Source: Bifidobacteriaceae bacterium (GTDB lineage Bacteria > Actinomycetota > Actinomycetes > Actinomycetales > WQXJ01). From it: a DNA stretch of 5,311 nt. This document shows positions 1 to 4,820 of this stretch, piece after piece. Every line of letters begins with the position of its first letter. Within the stretch, counting starts at the first letter, position 1. The translations under genes were made by a program, and so were the position numbers. Where the stretch lies: positions 1-5,311 of the forward strand of contig JAIRTF010000235.1 in NCBI GenBank assembly GCA_031255075.1. The letters are read 5' to 3'. The notes under the pieces were generated by a model, which saw only the letters and a program-made list of their open reading frames with translations, had not been told where the DNA came from and searched no databases.

Positions 1-69
1 CGGGACGCGAGCACCGGCCAGGACCTAACTGGCCGCGACCGTTTCCTCATCGCAACCCGAGTCCGCTAG
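1..69 (+). CDS. prmC: 3' end of PrmC/HemK release-factor glutamine methyltransferase (partial)
   Basis: Frame 1 is open from the window edge to a TAG at 67-69 and gives a 22-residue tail containing DLTGRDRFLIATR. Actinobacterial PrmC proteins typically end in a motif of the form DL(A/T)GR-RF-(V/L)-A-R, so the match is good for so short a piece. PrmC methylates the glutamine of the GGQ motif in the peptide-chain release factors. The catalytic NPPY motif and the methyltransferase fold would lie upstream, outside the window. The call rests on the tail motif together with position: in many actinobacteria prmC sits directly before the Sua5/YrdC gene. The usual tight spacing is absent here, with 312 bases between this stop and the next start. 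The identity is an inference from a short tail. Confidence 0.62.
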   Translation, partial: RDASTGQDLTGRDRFLIATRVR

Positions 70-114
70 CCAACCGCCCCCTGCCAGAACCATCCGGCCC
101 GAGCGCGCCGCCAT

Positions 115-149
115 TGACAACTTTGTGCTCGAGTCGCGCAAACCTGTCA
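115..149 (+). repeat. Imperfect hairpin, copy 1 of a paired repeat
   Basis: The left arm at 115-128 (TGACAACTTTGTGC) faces the right arm at 136-149 (GCGCAAACCTGTCA) across a 7-base spacer. Twelve of 14 positions pair, one of them as G-U (T126 with G138), and there is a two-base mismatch at 120-121/143-144. The same half-sites with the same 7-base spacing recur at 251-264 and 272-285, which makes this one member of a repeat family and not a chance dyad. It could be a fragment of a transposable-element end, a protein-binding dyad or a small RNA structure. The sequence does not decide between these. Confidence 0.65.
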
Positions 150-247
150 CTTTTCTGGTCGCATCGATCCTGGCCGCTCGCTGGGTCGATCTAAACCTGC
201 AGGTCAAGGCGATCCTGTTGCGGATCCTCCGGTCCTGGGTGGGTCGC

Positions 248-288
248 GACTGACAGGTTTGTGCATCAGGTGCGCAAACTTGTCAGTT
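248..288 (+). repeat. Long hairpin, copy 2 of a paired repeat
   Basis: Positions 248-265 pair with 271-288 across a 5-base loop (TCAGG). In a + strand transcript all 18 positions pair: 15 Watson-Crick and three G-U (G248-T288, G256-T280, T262-G274). On the minus strand those three would be A-C mismatches, so the structure favours RNA copied in the direction of the genes. The core half-sites (251-264 and 272-285) match those of the hairpin at 115-149. The downstream bases are GGGGGTTTTGG, so there is only a four-T run after a G-rich stretch, which is weak for an intrinsic terminator. It could still slow or end prmC transcription, or be the end of a small mobile element. Confidence 0.75.
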
Positions 289-368
289 CGGGGGTTTTGG
301 CGGGCTAGGAGGCGGCGTGCCGCTGGGGCAGCGGGTGGAGTGTTTCGGCGTTGAGGCAAATCAGGCCG

Positions 369-374
369 TAGAAT
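369..374 (+). promoter_or_regulatory. -10 element for a predicted leaderless mRNA of the Sua5/YrdC gene
   Basis: TAGAAT at 369-374 differs from the TATAAT consensus at one position and fits the actinobacterial TANNNT pattern. It ends seven bases before the ATG at 382, which places the expected transcription start on or next to the A of that ATG. No Shine-Dalgarno sequence lies within 20 bases upstream. Leaderless mRNAs are common in actinobacteria, so the two facts fit one model. I see no good -35 box at 16-18 bases; TTGAGG at 351-356 is only 12 bases away. Confidence 0.5.
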
Positions 375-381
375 CGGCGCA

Positions 382-1146
382 ATGTTTGCAACCCCCCGAG
401 CTACCCGCGCGGCGGGCGATGTGGCCCTCGCGGCCGATGCTATCGCGCGCGGCGAACTCGTGGTGATGCCCACCGACACGGTCTATGGCCTGGCCGTAGA
501 CCCTCGTCAGCCTGAAGCCGTGGCCAGGCTATTTGCTGTCAAACGCCGGCCGGCCGGCCTGGTTTTGCCGGTGCTGGTGGCGAATCTGGAACAACTGGAG
601 CAGGTCGCAGCTGACCTCAGTCCCCAAGCGCAGGCGCTGATTGAAGCCTTCTGGCCGGGTCCGCTGACGTTGGTGGTCCGGACCAATCCCGCGGCCGATT
701 TGCACCTCAGCCCCGAATCGCAGGCACCGGCTGCCACAGTGGCTGTCCGTCAACCGGCCCATCCGGTAGCCCTGGAGTTACTCGAAGCGACCGGCCCGCT
801 GGCCGTCACCTCGGCCAATCTGTCCGCCCAGCCGCCAGCTACCACCATCGCAGAGGCCCGCCTCCAACTTGACGCTCAGCCCGGACTACCCCAAGTGGCC
901 GTCTACCTGGAAGCCGGCCCGGCTTCTGAGCCGCTCAGTCCATTGGGTGGGGACGATGCCGCCAGACCCGCCCGAGATTCGCTCAGCAACTGCAGCCCAG
1001 GCCACGCGGCCGGGCTGGATTCAGCGGGGGTCGGGGGAGCGGCATCGACCATTGTGGATGTCAGCGGGGGCGGTGCCAAGGTGCTGCGCCAAGGCCCGGT
1101 CAGCGCGGCGGCCATTGCGGCCGTGCTGGAGGGGAGCGGCCGGTGA
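382..1146 (+). CDS. Sua5/YrdC/YwlC-family L-threonylcarbamoyladenylate synthase
   Basis: This enzyme uses threonine, bicarbonate and ATP to make threonylcarbamoyl-AMP, the intermediate for the t6A modification at position 37 of tRNAs that read ANN codons. It acts in the cytoplasm with the TsaB/TsaD/TsaE system, which is not in this window. The 254-residue product shows the family motifs: PTDTVYGLAVDP at 30-41, the K-x-R triad K54-R55-R56 followed by LPVLV, FWPGPLTLV at 90-98, AVRQP at 121-125, the TSAN motif at 143-146, and STIVDVSGGGAKVLRQGPVS near the C-terminus (222-241). One oddity is an extra stretch at about residues 181-217, rich in Ala, Pro, Ser and Gly, just before the STIVD motif where relatives have a short loop. 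The ATG at 382 gives the usual N-terminus length and sits seven bases after a -10 box, so the mRNA is probably leaderless. The stop overlaps the next start by four bases (GTGA). The family call is certain; the choice among the names tsaC, ywlC and sua5 is convention. Confidence 0.93.
   Translation: MFATPRATRAAGDVALAADAIARGELVVMPTDTVYGLAVDPRQPEAVARLFAVKRRPAGLVLPVLVANLEQLEQVAADLSPQAQALIEAFWPGPLTLVVRTNPAADLHLSPESQAPAATVAVRQPAHPVALELLEATGPLAVTSANLSAQPPATTIAEARLQLDAQPGLPQVAVYLEAGPASEPLSPLGGDDAARPARDSLSNCSPGHAAGLDSAGVGGAASTIVDVSGGGAKVLRQGPVSAAAIAAVLEGSGR
1128..1136 (+). promoter_or_regulatory. Ribosome binding site for the WecA-like gene
   Basis: GGAGGGGAG lies six bases before the GTG at 1143, inside the 3' end of the Sua5/YrdC gene. 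It supports the GTG start and the four-base GTGA stop/start overlap, a typical arrangement for coupled translation. Confidence 0.75.
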
Positions 1147-2579
1147 GGGTTTACGTGGTGCTGGCTGTGATCAGCGCTGCCGTGACGGCGCTGTCGGTGC
1201 CGTTGGTGCGGCGCATGGCACTGGTCACGGGCGCCATGACGCCAGTACGCTCGCGCGATATTCACAGTTCGCCAACGCCCCGGCTGGGAGGCTTGGCAAT
1301 GTGCCTTGGGGTGGCTGTGGCGCTGGCGGCGGCCTCCCAAACCGAATTCCTGGCGCCGCTGTTCGCTGATTCGCATGCCGTTTGGGGTGTGCTGGGCGCG
1401 GCCATCTTTGTCTGCTTGTTGGGAGCCATGGATGACTGGTGGGAACTGAACTGGGCCACCAAACTGGCCGGCCAGATTCTGGCAGCCGGGATTCTGGCCT
1501 GGCAGGGTGTGCAGCTGATCACCTTCCCAATCGCCGGGGTGACCATTGTGTCTTCCCGCATCAGCCTGTTCGTGACCATTGTGGTGGTGGTAGCCACCAT
1601 CAACGCCATCAACTTTGTGGACGGCTTGGACGGCCTGGCGGCCGGGATTGTGGCCATTGGCTGCACCGCCTTCTTTGTCTACTCCTATTTGCTGTCGCGG
1701 CAGTCTGGGAGCCATGACTACGCCACCTTGGCGGCGCTGGTGTTGGCCGTGACAGTTGGCGCCTGTGTTGGGTTCTTGCCCTACAACCTGCACCCGGCCC
1801 GGATTTTCATGGGCGATTCGGGGTCCATGCTGTTGGGTTTGTTGTTCGCGGCGGCCACCATCTCAGTGACGGGCCAAACCGACCCGGGGGCCTCGGCCGT
1901 CTCGGAGCGCCAGGCCTTCGCCGCCGTGTTGCCGATTGTCTTGCCGTTCGCCGTGTTGGCGTTGCCGCTGTTGGACATGTTGTTGGCGGTGACCAGGCGG
2001 GTCCGGGCTGGGCAGTCGCCCTTCAAAGCTGACCGCATGCACTTGCATCACCGTTTGTTGCGCTTGGGGCACACCCAGCGCCGAGCGGTCGCCATCATGT
2101 ATTTGTGGACGGCGGTGTTGGCTTTCGGCGCCGCCGGCTTAGCCGTGTTTCGGGCCCGCGAAGTGTTGGCCTTTGTCGCGATTGGCCTGGTGGGGGCGTT
2201 TGCGTTGACCTGGGCGCCGCATCGGTTGAGGCGTTACCGGTCCCGCCGGGCCACCCCCCAAACGCCTCCCCAAACGCCTCCGCCGCCGACACCGCCAGCA
2301 CCCCAGCCGGAGACCGAGTCACCTGCAGCCGACGAGCCAGCCGGCCAGAGCACCCCAGCGGCCCCGCCCCAAAGCACCCTGGCGGCCCCGCCCCAGAGCC
2401 CGCCACCTACTCCCTCCGAACTGGACGGCGATGTCGAGGCGCCGGGCGCGGCATCGGGCATCCCGGAAGAACCCCAAGACCAAGCCGGGCCGATGCCGCC
2501 CGAACAACTGGCGCCCACGTCGCCACCCAGTTACAGCCCCACCTTCCAACAAGTAAGGACCACCGATGGCAACCAGTAA
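1143..2579 (+). CDS. wecA: WecA/Rfe-type undecaprenyl(decaprenyl)-phosphate GlcNAc-1-phosphate transferase with a proline-rich tail
   Basis: This polytopic membrane enzyme of the MraY/WecA/TagO family moves a sugar-1-phosphate, most likely GlcNAc-1-P from UDP-GlcNAc, onto a polyprenyl phosphate. In actinobacteria this starts the linker that joins arabinogalactan or other wall polymers to peptidoglycan. The family motifs appear in order: HSSPTPRLGG at 41-50, the Asp pair in DDWWELNW at 97-104, NAINFVDGLDGLAAG at 154-168, FMGDSGSMLLG at 222-232, and the cytoplasmic HLHHRLLRLGHT at 300-311, which is typical of WecA/TagO and not of MraY. Many hydrophobic helices lie between about 5 and 355. Residues from about 368 to 478 form a tail rich in Pro, Ala, Gln and Ser, including PPQTPPQT and two AAPPQS repeats; it extends the usual 350-400-residue length. 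The GTG start has a good Shine-Dalgarno sequence and overlaps the Sua5 stop. The 3' end overlaps the next gene by 14 bases. The family is certain; the exact sugar and lipid substrates are inferred. Confidence 0.93.
   Translation: MRVYVVLAVISAAVTALSVPLVRRMALVTGAMTPVRSRDIHSSPTPRLGGLAMCLGVAVALAAASQTEFLAPLFADSHAVWGVLGAAIFVCLLGAMDDWWELNWATKLAGQILAAGILAWQGVQLITFPIAGVTIVSSRISLFVTIVVVVATINAINFVDGLDGLAAGIVAIGCTAFFVYSYLLSRQSGSHDYATLAALVLAVTVGACVGFLPYNLHPARIFMGDSGSMLLGLLFAAATISVTGQTDPGASAVSERQAFAAVLPIVLPFAVLALPLLDMLLAVTRRVRAGQSPFKADRMHLHHRLLRLGHTQRRAVAIMYLWTAVLAFGAAGLAVFRAREVLAFVAIGLVGAFALTWAPHRLRRYRSRRATPQTPPQTPPPPTPPAPQPETESPAADEPAGQSTPAAPPQSTLAAPPQSPPPTPSELDGDVEAPGAASGIPEEPQDQAGPMPPEQLAPTSPPSYSPTFQQVRTTDGNQ
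2256..2280 (+). repeat. 12-base tandem repeat in the proline-rich tail of wecA
   Basis: CCCCAAACGCCTC occurs at 2256-2268 and again at 2268-2280, a 12-base period that encodes the repeated residues PPQT. The repeat stays in frame, so copy-number change would lengthen or shorten the tail without a frameshift. Confidence 0.8.
2349..2396 (+). repeat. 24-base tandem repeat in the proline-rich tail of wecA
   Basis: Two units, 2349-2372 and 2373-2396, share the core GCGGCCCCGCCCCA (2358-2371 and 2382-2395) and differ at only a few bases. They encode two successive AAPPQS blocks. The period is a multiple of three, so the reading frame is kept. This suggests that the tail grew by slippage or unequal exchange. 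Confidence 0.8.
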
Positions 2580-2991
2580 GCCCAAACGGCGCAAGCCGGA
2601 GGGAATCAACTACAACCGCATCACCGCCCAGCTGGGCCTAATGACGCTGGGCCTGGCGGTCGTGGCCGGAGTGGTGGGCTACTTGGTTCGGGGCACGAAC
2701 GGACTGTGGGGCGCGCTGATCGGTGCGGCCGTGGTGGGGGCGTTCTTCGGCGCCTCGGCTGTGGTCATGGCCAAGGGCAAAACCCCAGAAGCCAAAGCCC
2801 GCAATTTGCTGATCGTCTGGTTCGTCAAGATTGTGGCCCTGCTGGGGGTGCTGTTGCTGATTGAACAGGCCGCCTGGATAGACCGGCCGTCGTTTGGGCT
2901 GACGGTGCTGGCGGGCATCATCGGCTCGCTGGCCCTGGAAGGGCGGGTCGTGATGAGCGCCCGGGAGGTGCCGGGCGGCCCACTCCCATGA
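2566..2991 (+). CDS. AtpI-like small membrane protein before the ATP synthase operon
   Basis: This is a 141-residue protein with a basic N-terminus (KPKRRK at 5-10) and four likely membrane helices at about 23-41, 47-68, 80-100 and 109-126. The position just before atpB, the size and the four-helix plan fit the AtpI / ATP synthase subunit I-like group; M. tuberculosis has a conserved membrane protein (Rv1303) at the same place. AtpI is thought to help assemble the c-ring or to aid Mg2+ supply, but the role of the actinobacterial protein is not settled and I see no catalytic motif. AAGGA at 2555-2559 lies six bases before the ATG. The gene starts inside the end of wecA (14-base overlap) and is 177 bases from atpB, so by layout it belongs to the transcript of the cell-wall gene and not to the atp genes. 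The coding call is firm; the function is inferred from context. Confidence 0.8.
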   Translation: MATSKPKRRKPEGINYNRITAQLGLMTLGLAVVAGVVGYLVRGTNGLWGALIGAAVVGAFFGASAVVMAKGKTPEAKARNLLIVWFVKIVALLGVLLLIEQAAWIDRPSFGLTVLAGIIGSLALEGRVVMSAREVPGGPLP

Positions 2992-3168
2992 CCGGTGCCG
3001 GTGGCCGAAAACGGGCCTTGAACCACCCAAACTGGGGCGTGTTGTTCGGTGAGCCCAAGGTCCCAGTTATGATAGGTTGTTGGAACCCCTGATTGACCAT
3101 CTGCTAAGGCAGCCCAGGGCCGTCCGGTGAGAGCGCGGCCGTGGGGATCATCCTAGGAGTCAGTAGAT
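2992..3168 (+). promoter_or_regulatory. Gap before atpB, with a candidate atp operon promoter
   Basis: This 177-base gap is the longest between genes downstream of 382 and the natural place for the atp promoter. TATGAT at 3068-3073 is a good -10 box (one mismatch to TATAAT). Its -35 is weak: TTCGGT at 3045-3050 has 17-base spacing, while TTGTTC at 3042-3047 has 20. If used, transcription would start near 3080 and leave a leader of about 90 bases. TTGACC at 3093-3098 looks like a -35 but has no -10 at a useful distance. Short dyads occur (CTGC/GCAG at 3101-3112, GCCC/GGGC at 3112-3120), but none forms a strong terminator with a T-run. Confidence 0.4.
3155..3159 (+). promoter_or_regulatory. Ribosome binding site that decides the TTG start of atpB
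   Basis: AGGAG ends nine bases before the TTG at 3169. The later in-frame ATG codons at 3199, 3229 and 3235 have only weak purine runs upstream, so this site favours the TTG. Confidence 0.65.
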
Positions 3169-3987
3169 TTGACCCTCAAAGGCGCCTCGCTGGGCGCGAT
3201 GTTGGCCAGCGGCGAGGGCGAAGGCGGCATGCACATGCCGACCCTCGATGAACTGTACCCAGCCCCGTTCTGGAAGATTGGCGACTGGTTCGAATTCAAC
3301 CGGCTCGACATGATCCGGGTGATCGCCATCGCGGCGGTGCTGCTGCTGCTCTACTTGGGGGCTCGGCGGACGGCGTTGGTGCCCGGCCGGGGCCAGTCAA
3401 CCTTCGAATTGGCAATGGGCTTTGTCCACAAGCAGATCTGCGAAGCAGCCATGTCTCCGCAGATGGCGCGGCGTTACTTGCCGTTCATCGCGACCATCTT
3501 CTTCACCGTCTTGGGGCTGAACATCACCGGTGTGTTGCCCGGTTTCAACGTCTCTTCCAACGCCTTGGTGGCAGTGCCGCTGATCTTCGCGGTCTGTGCC
3601 TGGGTGGCGTTCGTAGCGCAAGGCATCAAGAGCCACGGGCTGGGCCACTACCTGGCGGAGAACCTCTTCCCCAAGGGCGCGCCCAAGGTGATGTACATCC
3701 TGCTGACGCCAATCGAGTTTCTGTCTACGTTCATCCTGCGGCCGGTCACGCTGACAGTCCGTCTCATGGCCAACATGATTGCCGGCCACTTCCTACTGAC
3801 GGCCTTCTTCGTGATGACCAGCTACCTGATGATTGAGGGCGGCGGCTTGCTCAAGGGCCTAGGCCTTGTGACCGGGGCCGTGTCCTTCATCTTTGTGCTG
3901 TTTGAGATCTTCATCGCCTGCTTGCAGGCGTTCATTTTTGCCATCCTGACATCCGTCTACATTGGGCTCGCCGCTGAAGAGCACTGA
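3169..3987 (+). CDS. atpB: F1Fo ATP synthase subunit a
   Basis: Subunit a is the membrane stator that provides the two proton half-channels beside the c-ring. The 272-residue product has an N-terminal segment ending in PTLDELYPAPF (24-34) and about five or six hydrophobic segments: roughly 48-65, 105-125, 132-152, 175-195, 200-221 and 232-262. The key region RPVTLTVRLMANMIAGHF (191-208) carries the essential arginine at R198, equivalent to E. coli R210. The last helix contains LQAFIFAILTSVYIGLA (252-268), with Q253 equivalent to E. coli Q252. By that alignment E. coli E219 corresponds to H207 and H245 to E246, a reciprocal swap seen in other lineages. The TTG start is chosen because AGGAG lies nine bases upstream; an ATG at 3199 would remove ten residues and keep all motifs. 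It is the first gene of the atp operon, after a 177-base gap. Confidence 0.96.
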   Translation: MTLKGASLGAMLASGEGEGGMHMPTLDELYPAPFWKIGDWFEFNRLDMIRVIAIAAVLLLLYLGARRTALVPGRGQSTFELAMGFVHKQICEAAMSPQMARRYLPFIATIFFTVLGLNITGVLPGFNVSSNALVAVPLIFAVCAWVAFVAQGIKSHGLGHYLAENLFPKGAPKVMYILLTPIEFLSTFILRPVTLTVRLMANMIAGHFLLTAFFVMTSYLMIEGGGLLKGLGLVTGAVSFIFVLFEIFIACLQAFIFAILTSVYIGLAAEEH

Positions 3988-4030
3988 TGCCGATCCGGCA
4001 GCCACCAAGGCCGGCCGGGCAACCAAACCG

Positions 4031-4036
4031 AAAGGA
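4031..4036 (+). promoter_or_regulatory. Ribosome binding site for atpE
   Basis: AAAGGA lies eight bases before the GTG at 4045 within the 57-base atpB-atpE spacer. It supports the GTG start and is the clearest Shine-Dalgarno sequence within the atp genes, which fits the high c-subunit output needed for a ring of many copies. Confidence 0.65.
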
Positions 4037-4044
4037 ACCAAACT

Positions 4045-4272
4045 GTGATCGACCTCCTAGCCGATGTGAACGGCAACCTGAATGCCATTGGCTACGGCCT
4101 AGCGGCCATTGGCCCAGGCATTGGCGTGGGCATTCTTGTGGGCAAGACCCAAGAGGCCACCGCCCGCCAGCCGGAGCTGAGCGGCAAGCTGATGGGCACC
4201 ATGTTCATCGGCGCCGGTCTGGCTGAGGCGCTGGCGCTGCTCGGCCTGGTTGCCGGCTTCCTGTTCACCTGA
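4045..4272 (+). CDS. atpE: F1Fo ATP synthase subunit c (proteolipid)
   Basis: Subunit c forms the rotor ring that carries protons across the membrane. The 75-residue product is a helical hairpin. Helix 1 carries the glycine-rich motif GYGLAAIGPGIGVGILVGK (17-34 region), the polar loop has the conserved RQP at 41-43, and helix 2 (about 50-73) has the ion-binding carboxylate E61 in GAGLAEALALLGL. Residue 28 is Val where Na+-type rings such as that of Ilyobacter tartaricus have Gln and where mycobacteria have Asp. The residue after E61 is Ala, not the Ser of Na+ sites. Both choices point to proton coupling. The GTG start has AAAGGA eight bases upstream. The gene ends two bases before the atpF ATG. 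Length and motifs are normal for the family. Confidence 0.97.
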   Translation: MIDLLADVNGNLNAIGYGLAAIGPGIGVGILVGKTQEATARQPELSGKLMGTMFIGAGLAEALALLGLVAGFLFT

Positions 4273-4274
4273 TC

Positions 4275-4820
4275 ATGTGGCTCGCTGAAGGAGCCCCAGA
4301 GGGGATCAGTCTGTTCCTGCCCCCGCTCGATGAGCTGGTGCAGTCAATCATCTACATCGGCATCGTGGCGGTGGTGGTGTGGAAGTACGCCGTGCCCCGG
4401 TATCTCAAGACGCTGGATGAACGCGCCTATGTGATTGAGGGCGGCATCAAGCGCTCGCAGGAAGCTGAAGAAGAGATCGCCCGGGTGCGGGCCGGTCTGG
4501 AAGGCGAAAAGGAGGCCGCCCGGATGGAGGCCGCCAAGGTTCGCGAAGAGGCCCGGGCGGATGCCAACGCCATAGTGGCGGAGGCCAAGTCCAAGGCTTC
4601 GGAAGAGGCCCGCCGCATCCAAGAATCGGCCCAGCGGCAGATCACCTCTGAACGGCAATCGGCTGAGGTCGCTTTGCGCAAAGATGTGGGCGCGTTGGCC
4701 ACCCAGTTGGCGGAGAAGATCGTGGGCGAATCGCTCAAGGATCAGGATCTGTCATCGCGGGTGATTGACCGCTTCCTCAATGAACTCGAAGCTGAAACCG
4801 CTGCTGGAAAGAGGGCCTGA
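4275..4820 (+). CDS. atpF: F1Fo ATP synthase subunit b
   Basis: Subunit b forms the peripheral stalk that holds F1 still while the rotor turns. The 181-residue product has a short N-terminal segment, one membrane helix at about 20-40 ending in the typical VVVWKYAVP, and then a long charged coiled-coil from about 45 to 135, rich in Glu, Ala, Arg and Lys. The C-terminal LRKDVGALATQLAEKIVGESL (134-154 region) is the conserved part that contacts delta/F1. The ATG lies two bases after the atpE stop and has no Shine-Dalgarno sequence upstream, so translation probably depends on ribosomes finishing atpE. GAAGGAG at 4285-4291 is inside the gene and no good in-frame start follows it closely. The stop shares its last base with the atpH ATG. 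The length is normal, and the product is separate from delta, unlike the fused b-delta of mycobacteria. Confidence 0.96.
   Translation: MWLAEGAPEGISLFLPPLDELVQSIIYIGIVAVVVWKYAVPRYLKTLDERAYVIEGGIKRSQEAEEEIARVRAGLEGEKEAARMEAAKVREEARADANAIVAEAKSKASEEARRIQESAQRQITSERQSAEVALRKDVGALATQLAEKIVGESLKDQDLSSRVIDRFLNELEAETAAGKRA

Larger units (their letters stand above)
70..381. other. 312-base intergenic region with two related hairpins and a promoter
   Basis: This gap separates prmC from the Sua5/YrdC gene. I find no convincing coding sequence on either strand; the open frames on the minus strand have no recognisable motifs. It contains two hairpins (115-149 and 248-288) that share one half-site sequence, and a -10 element just before the next gene. 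A purine-rich run at 305-312 (CTAGGAGG) looks like a Shine-Dalgarno sequence but lies about 70 bases before the ATG with no start next to it. The hairpins and the unusual gap length suggest an inserted repeat element or the relic of one. That is inference. Confidence 0.6.

Noticed and set aside
114..119. Perfect TTGACA -35 box
   Set aside because: No -10-like sequence lies 16-18 bases downstream (137-143 is CGCAAAC), and the bases are part of the hairpin half-site.
248..298. Intrinsic terminator for prmC
   Set aside because: The stem is strong, but it is followed by a G-rich stretch and only four T residues, and it lies about 180 bases after the prmC stop. Kept as a hairpin repeat only.
869..1369. 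Open frame of 166 codons on the + strand
   Set aside because: It runs out of frame across the Sua5 and WecA genes, has no motif, and the other frames carry clear family motifs.
903..1793. Open frame of 296 codons on the minus strand
   Set aside because: It is a shadow of the high-GC third positions of the Sua5 and WecA genes; the product is rich in His, Gln and Gly without any domain pattern.
2105..2641. Open frame of 178 codons on the + strand over the wecA tail
   Set aside because: Its composition comes from the repeat-rich GC sequence. It crosses two genes in another frame and shows no motif.
3003..3017. GGCC-GGCC dyad after the AtpI-like gene as a terminator
   Set aside because: The stem is only four base pairs with no T-run.
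3093..3098. TTGACC as a -35 of the atp promoter
   Set aside because: The positions 16-19 bases downstream are G/C-only and contain no TANNNT.
3987..4226. ATG that overlaps the atpB stop (TGATG), 79 codons
   Set aside because: It is out of frame with atpE, which is unmistakable. The product is Arg/Pro/His-rich and has no family features.
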